DNA from: Chloroflexota bacterium
GTDB lineage: Bacteria; Chloroflexota; Anaerolineae; Caldilineales; Caldilineaceae
Assembly (NCBI GenBank): GCA_003577005.1
Contig: QEUW01000121.1
Coordinates: forward strand, 1-17,958
Direction: 5' to 3'
DNA: 17,958 nucleotides
The position numbers were made by a program, and so were the translations under genes. Shown piece after piece: positions 1 through 7,161 of the stretch; position 1 is the first letter of the stretch, and each line of letters begins with the position of its first letter. The notes under the pieces were generated by a model that had not been told where the DNA came from, ran no database searches, and saw only the letters and a list, made by a program, of their open reading frames with translations.

Positions 1-198
1 GGCGACACATCCATCACCCAGATGAAACGCCAGCTACCTGAACTGGTCGACTATCTCTGCCGTGAACTTGAATTCCCGCACGGCGTTCTACTCATGACCG
101 GCACCGGCATCGTCCCCGGCGATGAGTTTACCTTGCAGTCAGGTGATCGGGTGCGGATTACGATTGGCGATCATACGTTGGAGAATGTGGTTGCGTAG
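1..198 (+). CDS. FAH-family hydrolase/dehydratase, C-terminal fragment (5' end outside window)
   Basis: Only the last 65 codons are present, read in frame 1 to a TAG stop. The tail contains GTGIVPGDEFTLQSGDRVRI, the usual C-terminal strand region of the fumarylacetoacetate hydrolase fold, where an acidic/hydrophobic loop leads to a final beta segment. The FAH superfamily includes acylpyruvate hydrolases and also the 2-keto-3-deoxy-pentonate dehydratases (KdaD/XylX/AraD1-like). The gene directly downstream is an aldehyde dehydrogenase resembling alpha-ketoglutarate-semialdehyde dehydrogenase. A 2-keto-3-deoxy-D-arabinonate/xylonate dehydratase is therefore a reasonable inference, but the active-site part is not in the window and the substrate cannot be read. 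Family assignment is good; function is tentative. Confidence 0.8.
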   Translation, partial: GDTSITQMKRQLPELVDYLCRELEFPHGVLLMTGTGIVPGDEFTLQSGDRVRITIGDHTLENVVA

Positions 199-209
199 AG
201 GAATTTGAA

Positions 210-274
210 AGATTTGGGGAGATTGAGGGGATTCGAGGGAATTTGGACAAAATCTCCTCAATCTCCCCAAATCT
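210..274. repeat. Long hairpin made of 10-bp-period repeats between FAH gene and dehydrogenase
   Basis: Positions 210-228 (AGATTTGGGGAGATTGAGG) pair perfectly with 256-274. The stem continues five more pairs, 229-233 with 251-255, including one G-T, leaving a 17-base loop. Each arm is itself a run of near-10-bp units: GATTTGGGGA then GATTGAGGGG on the left, AATCTCCTCA then ATCTCCCCAA on the right. It lies 11 bases after the FAH stop and 14 bases before the dehydrogenase ribosome binding site. It could act as a processing or attenuating stem inside an operon, or be a dispersed intergenic repeat. There is no T-run, so it does not look like a classical terminator. Confidence 0.8.
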
Positions 275-302
275 CTGTAACGCTATACGGAGGAGAATCA
301 AA

Positions 303-1748
303 ATGTCCCACTTCAAAAATTACATTGCCGGCGAATGGGTGGACTCATCCAGCGGCGAGACCTTTGAGAATCACAACCCGGCAAATACAGAAGATGTGAT
401 CGGCAACTTCCCGGCGGCGGCCAAGGAGGATGTGGAGCGGGCCATCGAGGCCGCCAACGAGGCGCTGCCCGGCTGGGCCAACACGCCGCCGCCCAACCGC
501 GGCGCGATCCTGGACAAGATGAGCCAGATCCTCGACGCCCGGCAAGATGAGTTTGCCCGCGAACTGACGCGCGAGGAGGGCAAGACCCTGGCCGAGGCGA
601 AGGGCGAAGTCTTGCGCGCCCGCGACATCTTCAAATACTACGCCGGCGAGGGCTGGAGAATGGGCGGCCAGGTGCTGCCAAGCAACACTGCCGGCGAACT
701 GCTCTACACCCGGCGCGAGGCGCTCGGTGCGGTGGCGCTGATCACGCCGTGGAATTTCCCTATCGCCATCCCGGTGTGGAAGATGGCGCCGGCCCTGGTC
801 TACGGCAACACGGTCGTCTTCAAGCCAGCCTCGCTAGTGCCCCATTCGGCTGTGCTGCTGGTCGAGGCGTTGATCGAGGCGGGCGTCCCCAAGGGTGTGG
901 TCAACCTGGTCACCGGTTCGGGGCGCACGGTTGGTGACACGCTGGTAAGCAGCAAGCGCATCGCCGGCATCAGCTTTACCGGCTCGGTGAGCGTGGGTAT
1001 GGGCATCTACGAAAAGGCGATGAAGAATCTCACCCGCGTTCAGCTTGAGATGGGTGGCAAGAACCCCACCATCGTCTTGCGCGATGCAGACATCAGCAAA
1101 GCAGTCAATATCGCCGTGGCGGGCGGCTTTGGGCTGACTGGCCAGGCCTGCACGGCCACCAGCCGGGTGATCGTGGAAGAGGCCGCGGCCGACGCCTTTG
1201 CCCAGGCGCTCACCGAGGCGGCGCGCAACCTCAAGGTGGGCAGCGGGCTGGAGAGCGGCATCCAAATGGGGCCGGCGGTGAGTGAAGACCAGTTGCAGAC
1301 CGACCTGGAGTATATCGGCGTGGGCCGGCAAGAGGGCGCCAAACTGCTGGTTGGTGGCGGGCAAGCGGGCGGCAACGGCGGCTACTTTGTCCAGCCGACA
1401 GTCTTTGACAACGTGGAGCCGCAGATGCGCATCGCGCAGGAGGAGATCTTTGGTCCGGTCATCGGCATCATCCGCGCAAAGGATTTTGATGACGCCATCG
1501 AAAAGGCCAACGATATCGGCTTTGGCCTCTCAGCGAGCATCGTCACCAACGACCTGCAAAAGGCCTTCCAGTTCGCCAACCGCATCGAGGCTGGCGTCGT
1601 GAAGATCAACGAGCCGACCACCGGCCTGGCCTTGCAAGCGCCCTTTGGCGGCTTCAAGAACTCCAGCGCCAACACCTTCAAGGAACAGGGCCAGGCCGCC
1701 ATCGAGTTCTACACGCGGACGAAGACGGTCTACGTCGGGCATGGTTGA
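303..1748 (+). CDS. NAD(P)-dependent aldehyde dehydrogenase, probably alpha-ketoglutarate semialdehyde dehydrogenase
   Basis: The protein has 481 residues, normal for the ALDH superfamily. Visible active-site residues are N151 (TPWNFP), K174 (FKPAS), E249 (LEMGGKNP) and the catalytic C283 (GQACTA). The C-terminal EEIFGP and PFGGFKNSS motifs are intact. The overall pattern, including the SSANTFKEQG segment near the end, resembles the Bacillus YcbD/alpha-ketoglutarate-semialdehyde dehydrogenase group, which oxidises 2,5-dioxopentanoate to 2-oxoglutarate. The FAH-family gene upstream would supply that substrate in a Weimberg-type pathway; this is inference. The start at 303 is chosen because GGAGGAG at 289-295 lies 7 bases ahead; an in-frame ATG at 243 falls inside the intergenic hairpin and lacks such a site. 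Substrate could also be another semialdehyde. Confidence 0.88.
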   Translation: MSHFKNYIAGEWVDSSSGETFENHNPANTEDVIGNFPAAAKEDVERAIEAANEALPGWANTPPPNRGAILDKMSQILDARQDEFARELTREEGKTLAEAKGEVLRARDIFKYYAGEGWRMGGQVLPSNTAGELLYTRREALGAVALITPWNFPIAIPVWKMAPALVYGNTVVFKPASLVPHSAVLLVEALIEAGVPKGVVNLVTGSGRTVGDTLVSSKRIAGISFTGSVSVGMGIYEKAMKNLTRVQLEMGGKNPTIVLRDADISKAVNIAVAGGFGLTGQACTATSRVIVEEAAADAFAQALTEAARNLKVGSGLESGIQMGPAVSEDQLQTDLEYIGVGRQEGAKLLVGGGQAGGNGGYFVQPTVFDNVEPQMRIAQEEIFGPVIGIIRAKDFDDAIEKANDIGFGLSASIVTNDLQKAFQFANRIEAGVVKINEPTTGLALQAPFGGFKNSSANTFKEQGQAAIEFYTRTKTVYVGHG

Positions 1749-1750
1749 TA

Positions 1751-3040
1751 ATGAGAACGAAACCTGAGCATATCGGCTCCTTTCCCGGCCCGCATGATGT
1801 GACGCGCACGGTCTTTGCCAACGGCCTCACCGTGCTCGTGCGCGAGAACCATGCCGCACCGGTGGCTGTGCTCGAAGGCTACCTGCCCGTGGGCGCCCTC
1901 CACGACCCGGTGGACAAAATCGGGCTGAGCCACTATGTGGCCCAGATGTTGACGCGCGGCAGCGCAAACTATAATTTCGACACCTTCAACGAGGCCATCG
2001 AATCGATTGGCGCCAACCTCAACGTCGCTAGCGAGACCCATACCCTCGCTGTGGGCGTCAACAGCCTGAGCGAAGACTTCCCACGCATGGTCGAGATCCT
2101 GGCCGACATGCTGCGGCGCCCCATGTTTCCAATCGAACATATGGAACGGGTGCGCCAGCAAAAGCTGGTCAGCATCCAGGAGCGCGACCAGGATACGCAG
2201 CGGACAGCCAATCTGCGCTTCTACGAGACAACCTACCCCAATCACCCCTACGGTCGTTCGATTGCTGGCTACAAGGAGACGGTCAGCGCCATCACGCACG
2301 CCGATCTGGTAGACTTCTATCATGAGCACTACACGCCCAAGGGCGCCATCCTCGTCCTGGTGGGCGATGTGCAGACAGCCGCCGTCCTCGACCTGCTCGA
2401 GCAACACCTGGGCGATTGGCAGGGGCCGGCGCCGCACCAATCAGTGCCGCCGGCCCACACACGGCCCCAAGTCAATCGTGTCACCGTGCCGATGCCTGGC
2501 AAGGTTCAGTCGGACATCGTCATCGGTTGCCCGGCGCCGCCGCGTCCCCATCCCGATTATTTTGCGGTGCGCGTCGCCAACACCATCCTCGGGGTCTTTG
2601 GCATGATGGGCCGGTTGGGTGAACGAGTACGCGAGGAGCAAGGGCTCGCCTACTATTGCTACAGCAGCCATGACGCCGAACGCGATGCCGGTGTCTGGCT
2701 GGCCGAGGCGGGCGTCAACCCCACCGATGTGCCACAGGCAGTGGACAGCATCCTCGCCGAATTCGACCGGCTGGGCAGTGAATCGGTCTCTGAAGAAGAG
2801 CTGGCCGACAGCCAGGCCTACATGACGGGTGTACTGCCTTTGGCGCTGGAGACCAATGCCGGCGTCGCTGCCCGTCTCCTCGATATGGAGTGGTATGGGC
2901 TGGGGCTTGACTATCTGCAACGCTACAAGGGCCTGATCGAGAGGATCAGCGTGGTCGACGTTCAGCGCGTGGCGCAAACGTACCTCCGTGCCGACAACTA
3001 TACGCTCGTCGTCGCCGGCCCCCCTACAACTGAATCATAA
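1751..3040 (+). CDS. M16 family zinc-peptidase homologue lacking the HxxEH motif
   Basis: A 429-residue protein with the two-lobed M16B layout: an N-terminal lobe beginning TRTVFANGLTVLVREN, and a C-terminal lobe with GRLGERVREEQGLAYY, where R288 and Y301 are the substrate-orienting pair typical of the family. The zinc-binding inverted motif HxxEH should lie in GLSHYVAQMLTRGS. Here only H61 remains; the glutamate is A64 and the second histidine is Q65. The subunit is therefore probably not an active peptidase alone. M16B enzymes often work as a pair in which one chain gives HxxEH and the other gives the R/Y pair, but no partner gene is in the window. ATG 1751 starts 2 bases after the dehydrogenase stop; a TTG at 1745 overlaps that stop and is an alternative start. 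Translational coupling is likely. Confidence 0.88.
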   Translation: MRTKPEHIGSFPGPHDVTRTVFANGLTVLVRENHAAPVAVLEGYLPVGALHDPVDKIGLSHYVAQMLTRGSANYNFDTFNEAIESIGANLNVASETHTLAVGVNSLSEDFPRMVEILADMLRRPMFPIEHMERVRQQKLVSIQERDQDTQRTANLRFYETTYPNHPYGRSIAGYKETVSAITHADLVDFYHEHYTPKGAILVLVGDVQTAAVLDLLEQHLGDWQGPAPHQSVPPAHTRPQVNRVTVPMPGKVQSDIVIGCPAPPRPHPDYFAVRVANTILGVFGMMGRLGERVREEQGLAYYCYSSHDAERDAGVWLAEAGVNPTDVPQAVDSILAEFDRLGSESVSEEELADSQAYMTGVLPLALETNAGVAARLLDMEWYGLGLDYLQRYKGLIERISVVDVQRVAQTYLRADNYTLVVAGPPTTES

Positions 3041-3067
3041 CATCTCTAACGTCCAGATCCCTTTGTT

Positions 3068-3088
3068 CTACGCTCTGCGTTCCACGCT
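3068..3088 (+). repeat. Short heptamer run in the M16-glycosyltransferase gap
   Basis: Three consecutive 7-base units, CTACGCT, CTGCGTT and CCACGCT, sit directly before the glycosyltransferase start. The gap has no recognisable ribosome binding site. The same 7-base phasing appears in the repeat array at 15004-15110. The run is short, so it could be chance. Confidence 0.4.
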
Positions 3089-3092
3089 CCCT

Positions 3093-4376
3093 ATGCGCAT
3101 CCTCCACATCACCCAACGCTACTGGCCGGCTTACGGCGGCGCCGAGGGCCACCTGGCGGAGTTGTCTGCCAGGCTGGCCGCGGCCGGCCACGAGGTGACG
3201 GTGCTCACCACCGATGCGCTCGATCTGGAGACCTTCTGGAATCCACAACGGCGGCATATTCCCCTACAGACAGAAGTACACAGGGGTGTACGGATTCTGC
3301 GCTTTCCGCTACGGTATCTGCCCTGGCCCGGCCTCTCGTATCCTGGGATGAGACGACTGCTCTGGCTGCTCTCCAAGGCGCGGCCGGCGCCGGTGTCCGC
3401 CCTTCATGGACTGGCCCGGTACGCCCCCTGGTGTCCTGGCCTCTGGCGGTGGCTCGCCACCACGGATGAGCGCTTCGACCTGATTGCTGGAATGAACATC
3501 GTCTTCGAGCCGTTTATGGCCGCCGGGTTAGACTTTGCCCGCCGCCGGGGCATCCCCTTTGTCTGCTTTCCGCTCACCCACCTGGGCGCCGGGCCGCAAC
3601 CAGGGCATGACCCGCCTAGCCGTTTCTATACCATGCGCCACCAGGTGGATCTGGTGCGTCGCAGCGATGCGGTAGCGGCACAGACACCTACCGAGCAAGC
3701 CTTCTATCGTGACCGGGGTGTGTCGGCGGCGCGCATCCGGGTGATCGGCGCTGGGGTCAACCCTGAGGAGGTGGCCGGGGGGGATGGTGATCGCTTCCGC
3801 CAGCAGCATGGTCTCGCTGGGCCCATCGTCACCTTTTTGTCGGCCATGGCGTATGATAAGGGTGCGGTGACGACCGTCGAGGCCGTGCGCCGGTTGTGGG
3901 CAGGCGGCCGCGACCTTCACCTGGTGCTCGCCGGTTCGTTGATGACGCCCTTTCGCCACTACCTGGAGCGGCTACCGGCGAGCGACCAGGCGCGCCTCCT
4001 CGTGTTGCCTGGCATTGCCGAGGAAGAGAAACGCGATCTCCTGGCGGCGTGTGACCTGCTTGCCATGCCTTCGCGGGTCGATTCGTTTGGCATCGTCTAT
4101 CTGGAAGCGTGGCTCTACTGCAAACCAGTCATCGGCGCACAGGCATGGGGTATCGACGACCTGATCAGCGACGGTGAAGATGGCCTGCTCGTGCCCTTTG
4201 GCGATGAACAGGCATTGGCTGGGGCTATCGCCCACCTGCTCGACCACCCGGATCAAGCGCAGCGCATGGGCGAACGAGGCGAGGCCAAGGTCTACCGCTC
4301 GCACACCTGGGCGCATAAATTTGCGCTGGTCGAGGCGCTCTATCGGGAGTTGGCCTGCGCACCAGTCGATGGATGA
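3093..4376 (+). CDS. Glycosyltransferase family 4 (GT-B fold)
   Basis: A 427-residue GT-B protein. The N-terminal lobe opens with MRILHITQRYWPAYGGAE, the beta-strand plus GGAE loop found in GT4 enzymes that transfer sugars from nucleotide-sugar donors. The C-terminal lobe carries the donor-binding region SRVDSFGIVYLEAW, the EX7E motif with aspartate at the first position (D330 and E338), followed by PVIGAQAWGIDDLI and DGLLVP. It is presumably cytoplasmic, making a glycolipid, glycan or exopolysaccharide; the acceptor cannot be read. ATG 3093 begins exactly at the conserved first strand; an in-frame ATG at 2988 would run inside the M16 gene and adds no conserved sequence. There is no clear Shine-Dalgarno sequence. 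It lies 52 bases after the M16 gene. Confidence 0.9.
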   Translation: MRILHITQRYWPAYGGAEGHLAELSARLAAAGHEVTVLTTDALDLETFWNPQRRHIPLQTEVHRGVRILRFPLRYLPWPGLSYPGMRRLLWLLSKARPAPVSALHGLARYAPWCPGLWRWLATTDERFDLIAGMNIVFEPFMAAGLDFARRRGIPFVCFPLTHLGAGPQPGHDPPSRFYTMRHQVDLVRRSDAVAAQTPTEQAFYRDRGVSAARIRVIGAGVNPEEVAGGDGDRFRQQHGLAGPIVTFLSAMAYDKGAVTTVEAVRRLWAGGRDLHLVLAGSLMTPFRHYLERLPASDQARLLVLPGIAEEEKRDLLAACDLLAMPSRVDSFGIVYLEAWLYCKPVIGAQAWGIDDLISDGEDGLLVPFGDEQALAGAIAHLLDHPDQAQRMGERGEAKVYRSHTWAHKFALVEALYRELACAPVDG

Positions 4377-4428
4377 TCCTGATGGTGTAGCAGACCTCCT
4401 ACGCCCTGCCGGAGCCGCGCCGTAAAGT

Positions 4429-4457
4429 TTGCTGTCCCCCTGCTTTTGTGGAATAAT
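4429..4457 (+). promoter_or_regulatory. Candidate sigma-70-type promoter for the LuxR-Kelch gene
   Basis: TTGCTG (4429-4434) and AATAAT (4452-4457) are separated by 17 bases, 41 bases upstream of the ATG. The -10 matches the consensus in five of six positions, the -35 in three. Confidence 0.4.
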
Positions 4458-4497
4458 GGACTTGATTTGAGATGAACGTGTTGATTCCACCCAGCGT

Positions 4498-5925
4498 ATG
4501 ACCACCCTACCCGGCACAGAACGAGCAAACGGCCCTACAGCAGAGGCGCTGCAGGCCGAACCGATCTTGGACAATCCGCTCAGCGAGCGCGAGATGGAGG
4601 TTGCCCGCCTGCTGGCAAGGGGACAAAGCAATGCTGAGATCGCACGCGAACTGGTCATCAGCCCGCATACAGTAAAAGTTCATCTGCGTAACATCTTTGA
4701 CAAGCTTCAGGTGAACAGCCGCACCGAAGCGTCGATGGTGCTGGTCCAGCACGGCTGGATCACGGTGCCGGGTGTGGAAATTCCGCTGCCGGCAGAAGGC
4801 GCCGAACATCCGGTCGAAGCGACTGTCCCGCCTGAACCAGAACCACTGACCGATCTGGCGCCACCGCTGGCGCATTGGCAGCGCCTCTATTTGGCAGCGG
4901 TACTTTTACTTGGGCTGGCGGCGTTGGCGGCGCCCAATCTGCGAGCCCGAACGCCGGCCATCCCCGAACTGCTTAGTGACGCCGGTCGTACTGTGGTAGG
5001 CAAGCCGGTCGTGGTCCTCCAACCCCGGTGGGACCCAAGAACACCGCTCAGCCGGGCGCGCGCCCGGTTGGCGGCGGTACGGGTACGGGAATATCTCTAT
5101 GTTATGGGTGGAGAGGCGGCCAATGGTCAGACCGTGGCATCGGTCGAGGCCTATGATTTGAATGTCAACGAATGGCGCTCGCGAGCCGCCCTGCCTGAAC
5201 CGTTGGCGAACCTGGCGGCGGCAGCGCTACAGGGAGAGGTCTACGTTGCGGGAGGCAGCACGGCGAGTGCAGGTGCAATCCACGTGCGCGACCTCTTTCT
5301 CCGCTACCAGCCACCGCTCAATCGCTGGGAAACCGTAGGCGCGCTGCCCAACCCGCTGGCGGGGGCACAGCTTATCAGCGATGATCAGGCTCTCTATCTG
5401 TTGGGCGGCTGGGACGGTGAGGAGACGCGCAACGAAGTCTGGCGCTACCGCCCCAGTGCAGACGGTGACCGTTCTAGCTGGGAGCTGGTTACACGGATGC
5501 CGGCGGCGTTGGCCTTTTTTGGCGCCACACTGGTAGCCGACGAGATCTATGTCGTGGGTGGCTACGATGGGCAGCGTGAGTCAAACCAGGCATATGCGTT
5601 TTCCCTCAGCAGCGGAGTTTGGAGAGAACTGCCTCAATTAGCGGAGCCGCGCAGTGGCTTGAGCCTGGTCTACGACGGCCTCGCCATCTTTGCGCTGGGT
5701 GGCGGGTGGACTCGTCCGCTCGATACGCTAGAACGATTTGACCCCAGCGTAGGCGCCTGGAGCAACTTTCCTTCCCCCTTACCGGGTGAGTGGCGCCATC
5801 TAGGCGCGATCGGCTATGACGACCGGTTGCATCTTATCGGCGGCTGGAGCGGTGACTATTTGGATGTGCATTTGCAGTACCAGAGCACTTTCCGTGCGCT
5901 GCTGCCGGTGATCAGCAATGATTAG
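4498..5925 (+). CDS. Membrane-anchored LuxR-type HTH regulator with extracytoplasmic Kelch propeller
   Basis: A 475-residue single-polypeptide receptor-like protein. Residues 27-90 are a LuxR/GerE helix-turn-helix ([22 protein letters not shown]...[16 protein letters not shown]). After an acidic, proline-rich spacer there is one hydrophobic helix at about 130-146. The rest contains six Kelch blades, marked by YVMGG, YVAGG, YLLGG, YVVGG, FALGG and HLIGG, each with the downstream tryptophan/tyrosine pattern, and ends in LLPVISND. With the HTH inside the cell, the propeller would be outside. This suggests a one-component sensor that binds a sugar, glycan or protein outside and DNA inside; ligand and target genes are unknown. 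No phosphoacceptor domain is present. The neighbouring glycosyltransferase gives a possible cell-envelope context. Start: first ATG of the frame, without strong Shine-Dalgarno. Confidence 0.88.
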   Translation: MTTLPGTERANGPTAEALQAEPILDNPLSEREMEVARLLARGQSNAEIARELVISPHTVKVHLRNIFDKLQVNSRTEASMVLVQHGWITVPGVEIPLPAEGAEHPVEATVPPEPEPLTDLAPPLAHWQRLYLAAVLLLGLAALAAPNLRARTPAIPELLSDAGRTVVGKPVVVLQPRWDPRTPLSRARARLAAVRVREYLYVMGGEAANGQTVASVEAYDLNVNEWRSRAALPEPLANLAAAALQGEVYVAGGSTASAGAIHVRDLFLRYQPPLNRWETVGALPNPLAGAQLISDDQALYLLGGWDGEETRNEVWRYRPSADGDRSSWELVTRMPAALAFFGATLVADEIYVVGGYDGQRESNQAYAFSLSSGVWRELPQLAEPRSGLSLVYDGLAIFALGGGWTRPLDTLERFDPSVGAWSNFPSPLPGEWRHLGAIGYDDRLHLIGGWSGDYLDVHLQYQSTFRALLPVISND

Positions 5926-5987
5926 CGGGTAGCGCCACAAGGCTTCCGTCCAAAGCCCCGCTTCCCTTCTCCGCCAGACCTCCTGGC
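5926..5987. other. Convergent gap between LuxR-Kelch and Xer-like genes
   Basis: Sixty-two bases between two converging genes. Two weak stem-loops are visible: GGCTT/AAGCC on the + strand side and, immediately after the TAA of the Xer-like gene on the - strand, GCCAG-GAGGT-CTGGC. Neither is followed by a T-run, so termination here is only a possibility. Confidence 0.3.
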
Positions 5988-6953
5988 TTATCTACCGGCT
6001 AACTGGAAGATCTTCTCACGCGTCTCGCGCCACGAGATCTTGCTCAGCCCTAGCTTCTGGCGCAGCCGTTCCTCCGGTGTGCCCATGCGATAATCGCGCA
6101 CGGCGCACGTCCACCGGAGCGCCTCAAAACCCACTTGTAGCCGGGTGATTCCGGCCTTCTGCCCCACCTCGTCGAGCACATATTCCAGATTGCGCGGTGT
6201 GCATTCAAAGAGATAACGCTCGGGCCGGTACTGCTCTAGATATTGGTTGAGCACGCTAACGATACTGGGATTCAACGGGATGGTGCGATTCTTATGGGCA
6301 TTCGACTCTTCGGCATAGCGAACTGTCAATTCGGGCGCCGTTGGGTGGGTAAGGTCGATATCGTCGATCAGGAGGCGGGCGCATTCGGCCTTCTTCATGC
6401 CGGTCTGGAGGAGCAGCCCGATGAGGAGATAAGGCCGGGCGTCGGGCTTGGTGCGATCCCAGAGATAATTCTGAGCCGTGCGCATCAGCCGGTTGATCTC
6501 TTCATCTCGCAGGATCGAAGGGAGGGGCGGGCGCGCTGGCTGCTGCAAAACGGGTTCGGCCGGGTCGCTACCCAAAACGCCAATGCCATGCAGCCAACCG
6601 AAGAAGACCTTGAGCGTCGTGATCCGCCGCGCCAGCGTCTTGGCGCTGCACGGTGCGCCACGGCCATGTTGGAGCCACTCCAGAAAATCGTTCAACTGCT
6701 GGGTCGTCACCTGGTGCAGTTTGGTCTCTTCGCCCAGATAGTGCTGCACAATCTTCAGGTCGTTGCGAAAGGCTTTGATGGTATTGTCGCTAAAGCCTTT
6801 GCGCAGCATGTATTCATCAAAGGCGGCCACAGCCAGCGAGAGCGAGCTATCTGCCCGCAGCGGCGCACGAGCGGCGCCGGCGCTGGGCACGGGTTGGTCC
6901 GCATCGGTCTGGGTGGAACGTTCGGACTCGACCCCAATGGTTGACGTTGCCAT
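5988..6953 (-). CDS. Xer/phage-integrase-like protein with degenerate catalytic site
   Basis: A 321-residue protein with the tyrosine-recombinase layout. A disordered N-terminus (about 1-36) leads to a SAM-like core-binding domain (37-128: LAVAAFDEYMLRKGFSDNTIKAFRNDL) and a catalytic-type domain (145-321). The active site is largely lost: the first arginine in TGLRxSEL is K187 (TGMKKAEC), HxLRH reads E277-A-L-R280-W, the histidine of LGH is L303, and the position of the nucleophilic tyrosine is R312. K221 and R280 remain. Strand cleavage by the usual mechanism is therefore unlikely; DNA binding may persist. The reading frame is intact and a near-consensus promoter lies upstream, so it is not an obvious pseudogene. 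GGAGG lies 6 bases before the ATG. Alternatives: an accessory subunit of another recombinase, or a chromosome-architecture protein. Confidence 0.85.
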   Translation of the reverse strand: MATSTIGVESERSTQTDADQPVPSAGAARAPLRADSSLSLAVAAFDEYMLRKGFSDNTIKAFRNDLKIVQHYLGEETKLHQVTTQQLNDFLEWLQHGRGAPCSAKTLARRITTLKVFFGWLHGIGVLGSDPAEPVLQQPARPPLPSILRDEEINRLMRTAQNYLWDRTKPDARPYLLIGLLLQTGMKKAECARLLIDDIDLTHPTAPELTVRYAEESNAHKNRTIPLNPSIVSVLNQYLEQYRPERYLFECTPRNLEYVLDEVGQKAGITRLQVGFEALRWTCAVRDYRMGTPEERLRQKLGLSKISWRETREKIFQLAGR

Positions 6954-7005
6954 AACAATCCTCCGGTACGGAGTCCCGCAGAACTCTTCGTATAGCTATG
7001 CGGGC

Positions 7006-7035
7006 AGTATACAACTCTATCGCGATGCTTGTCAA
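7006..7035 (-). promoter_or_regulatory. Strong sigma-70-type promoter for the Xer-like gene
   Basis: Read on the - strand, TTGACA (7035-7030, perfect) and TATACT (7011-7006, five of six) are separated by 18 bases. The predicted transcript would start near 6999, about 46 bases before the ATG. An inverted repeat, CTTGT-CAA-ACAAG (7028-7040), overlaps the -35 and could be an operator. Confidence 0.65.
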
Positions 7036-7100
7036 ACAAGGTGCTCCGTCAGACCAGAGTTCGCAAAAAGCCTTGCTGCCCTGGCCGCCGATTGAAACAT

Positions 7101-7122
7101 TGGGCGACCCCAGGGTCGCCCA
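7101..7122 (-). terminator. Probable terminator hairpin after folD
   Basis: TGGGCGACCC and GGGTCGCCCA are perfect complements with two bases between them, giving a 9-bp GC-rich stem with a 4-base loop. The hairpin starts 39 bases after the folD stop on the - strand and ahead of the next promoter at 7035. Only a short ATGTTTC follows, not a clean T-run, so a terminator is likely but not certain. Confidence 0.5.
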
Positions 7123-7161
7123 GACAATGCGCACAGTGCCGGAGAGCGATGGATGCCAACA

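Noticed and set aside
1653..1700. Idea that the dehydrogenase is a betaine-aldehyde or succinate-semialdehyde enzyme
   Set aside because: It cannot be excluded, but the SSANTFKEQG region and the FAH-family neighbour fit the alpha-ketoglutarate-semialdehyde group better.
6243..6944. 233-codon + strand open frame
   Set aside because: Antisense to the Xer-like gene; the - strand frame carries the core-binding and catalytic-type domains.
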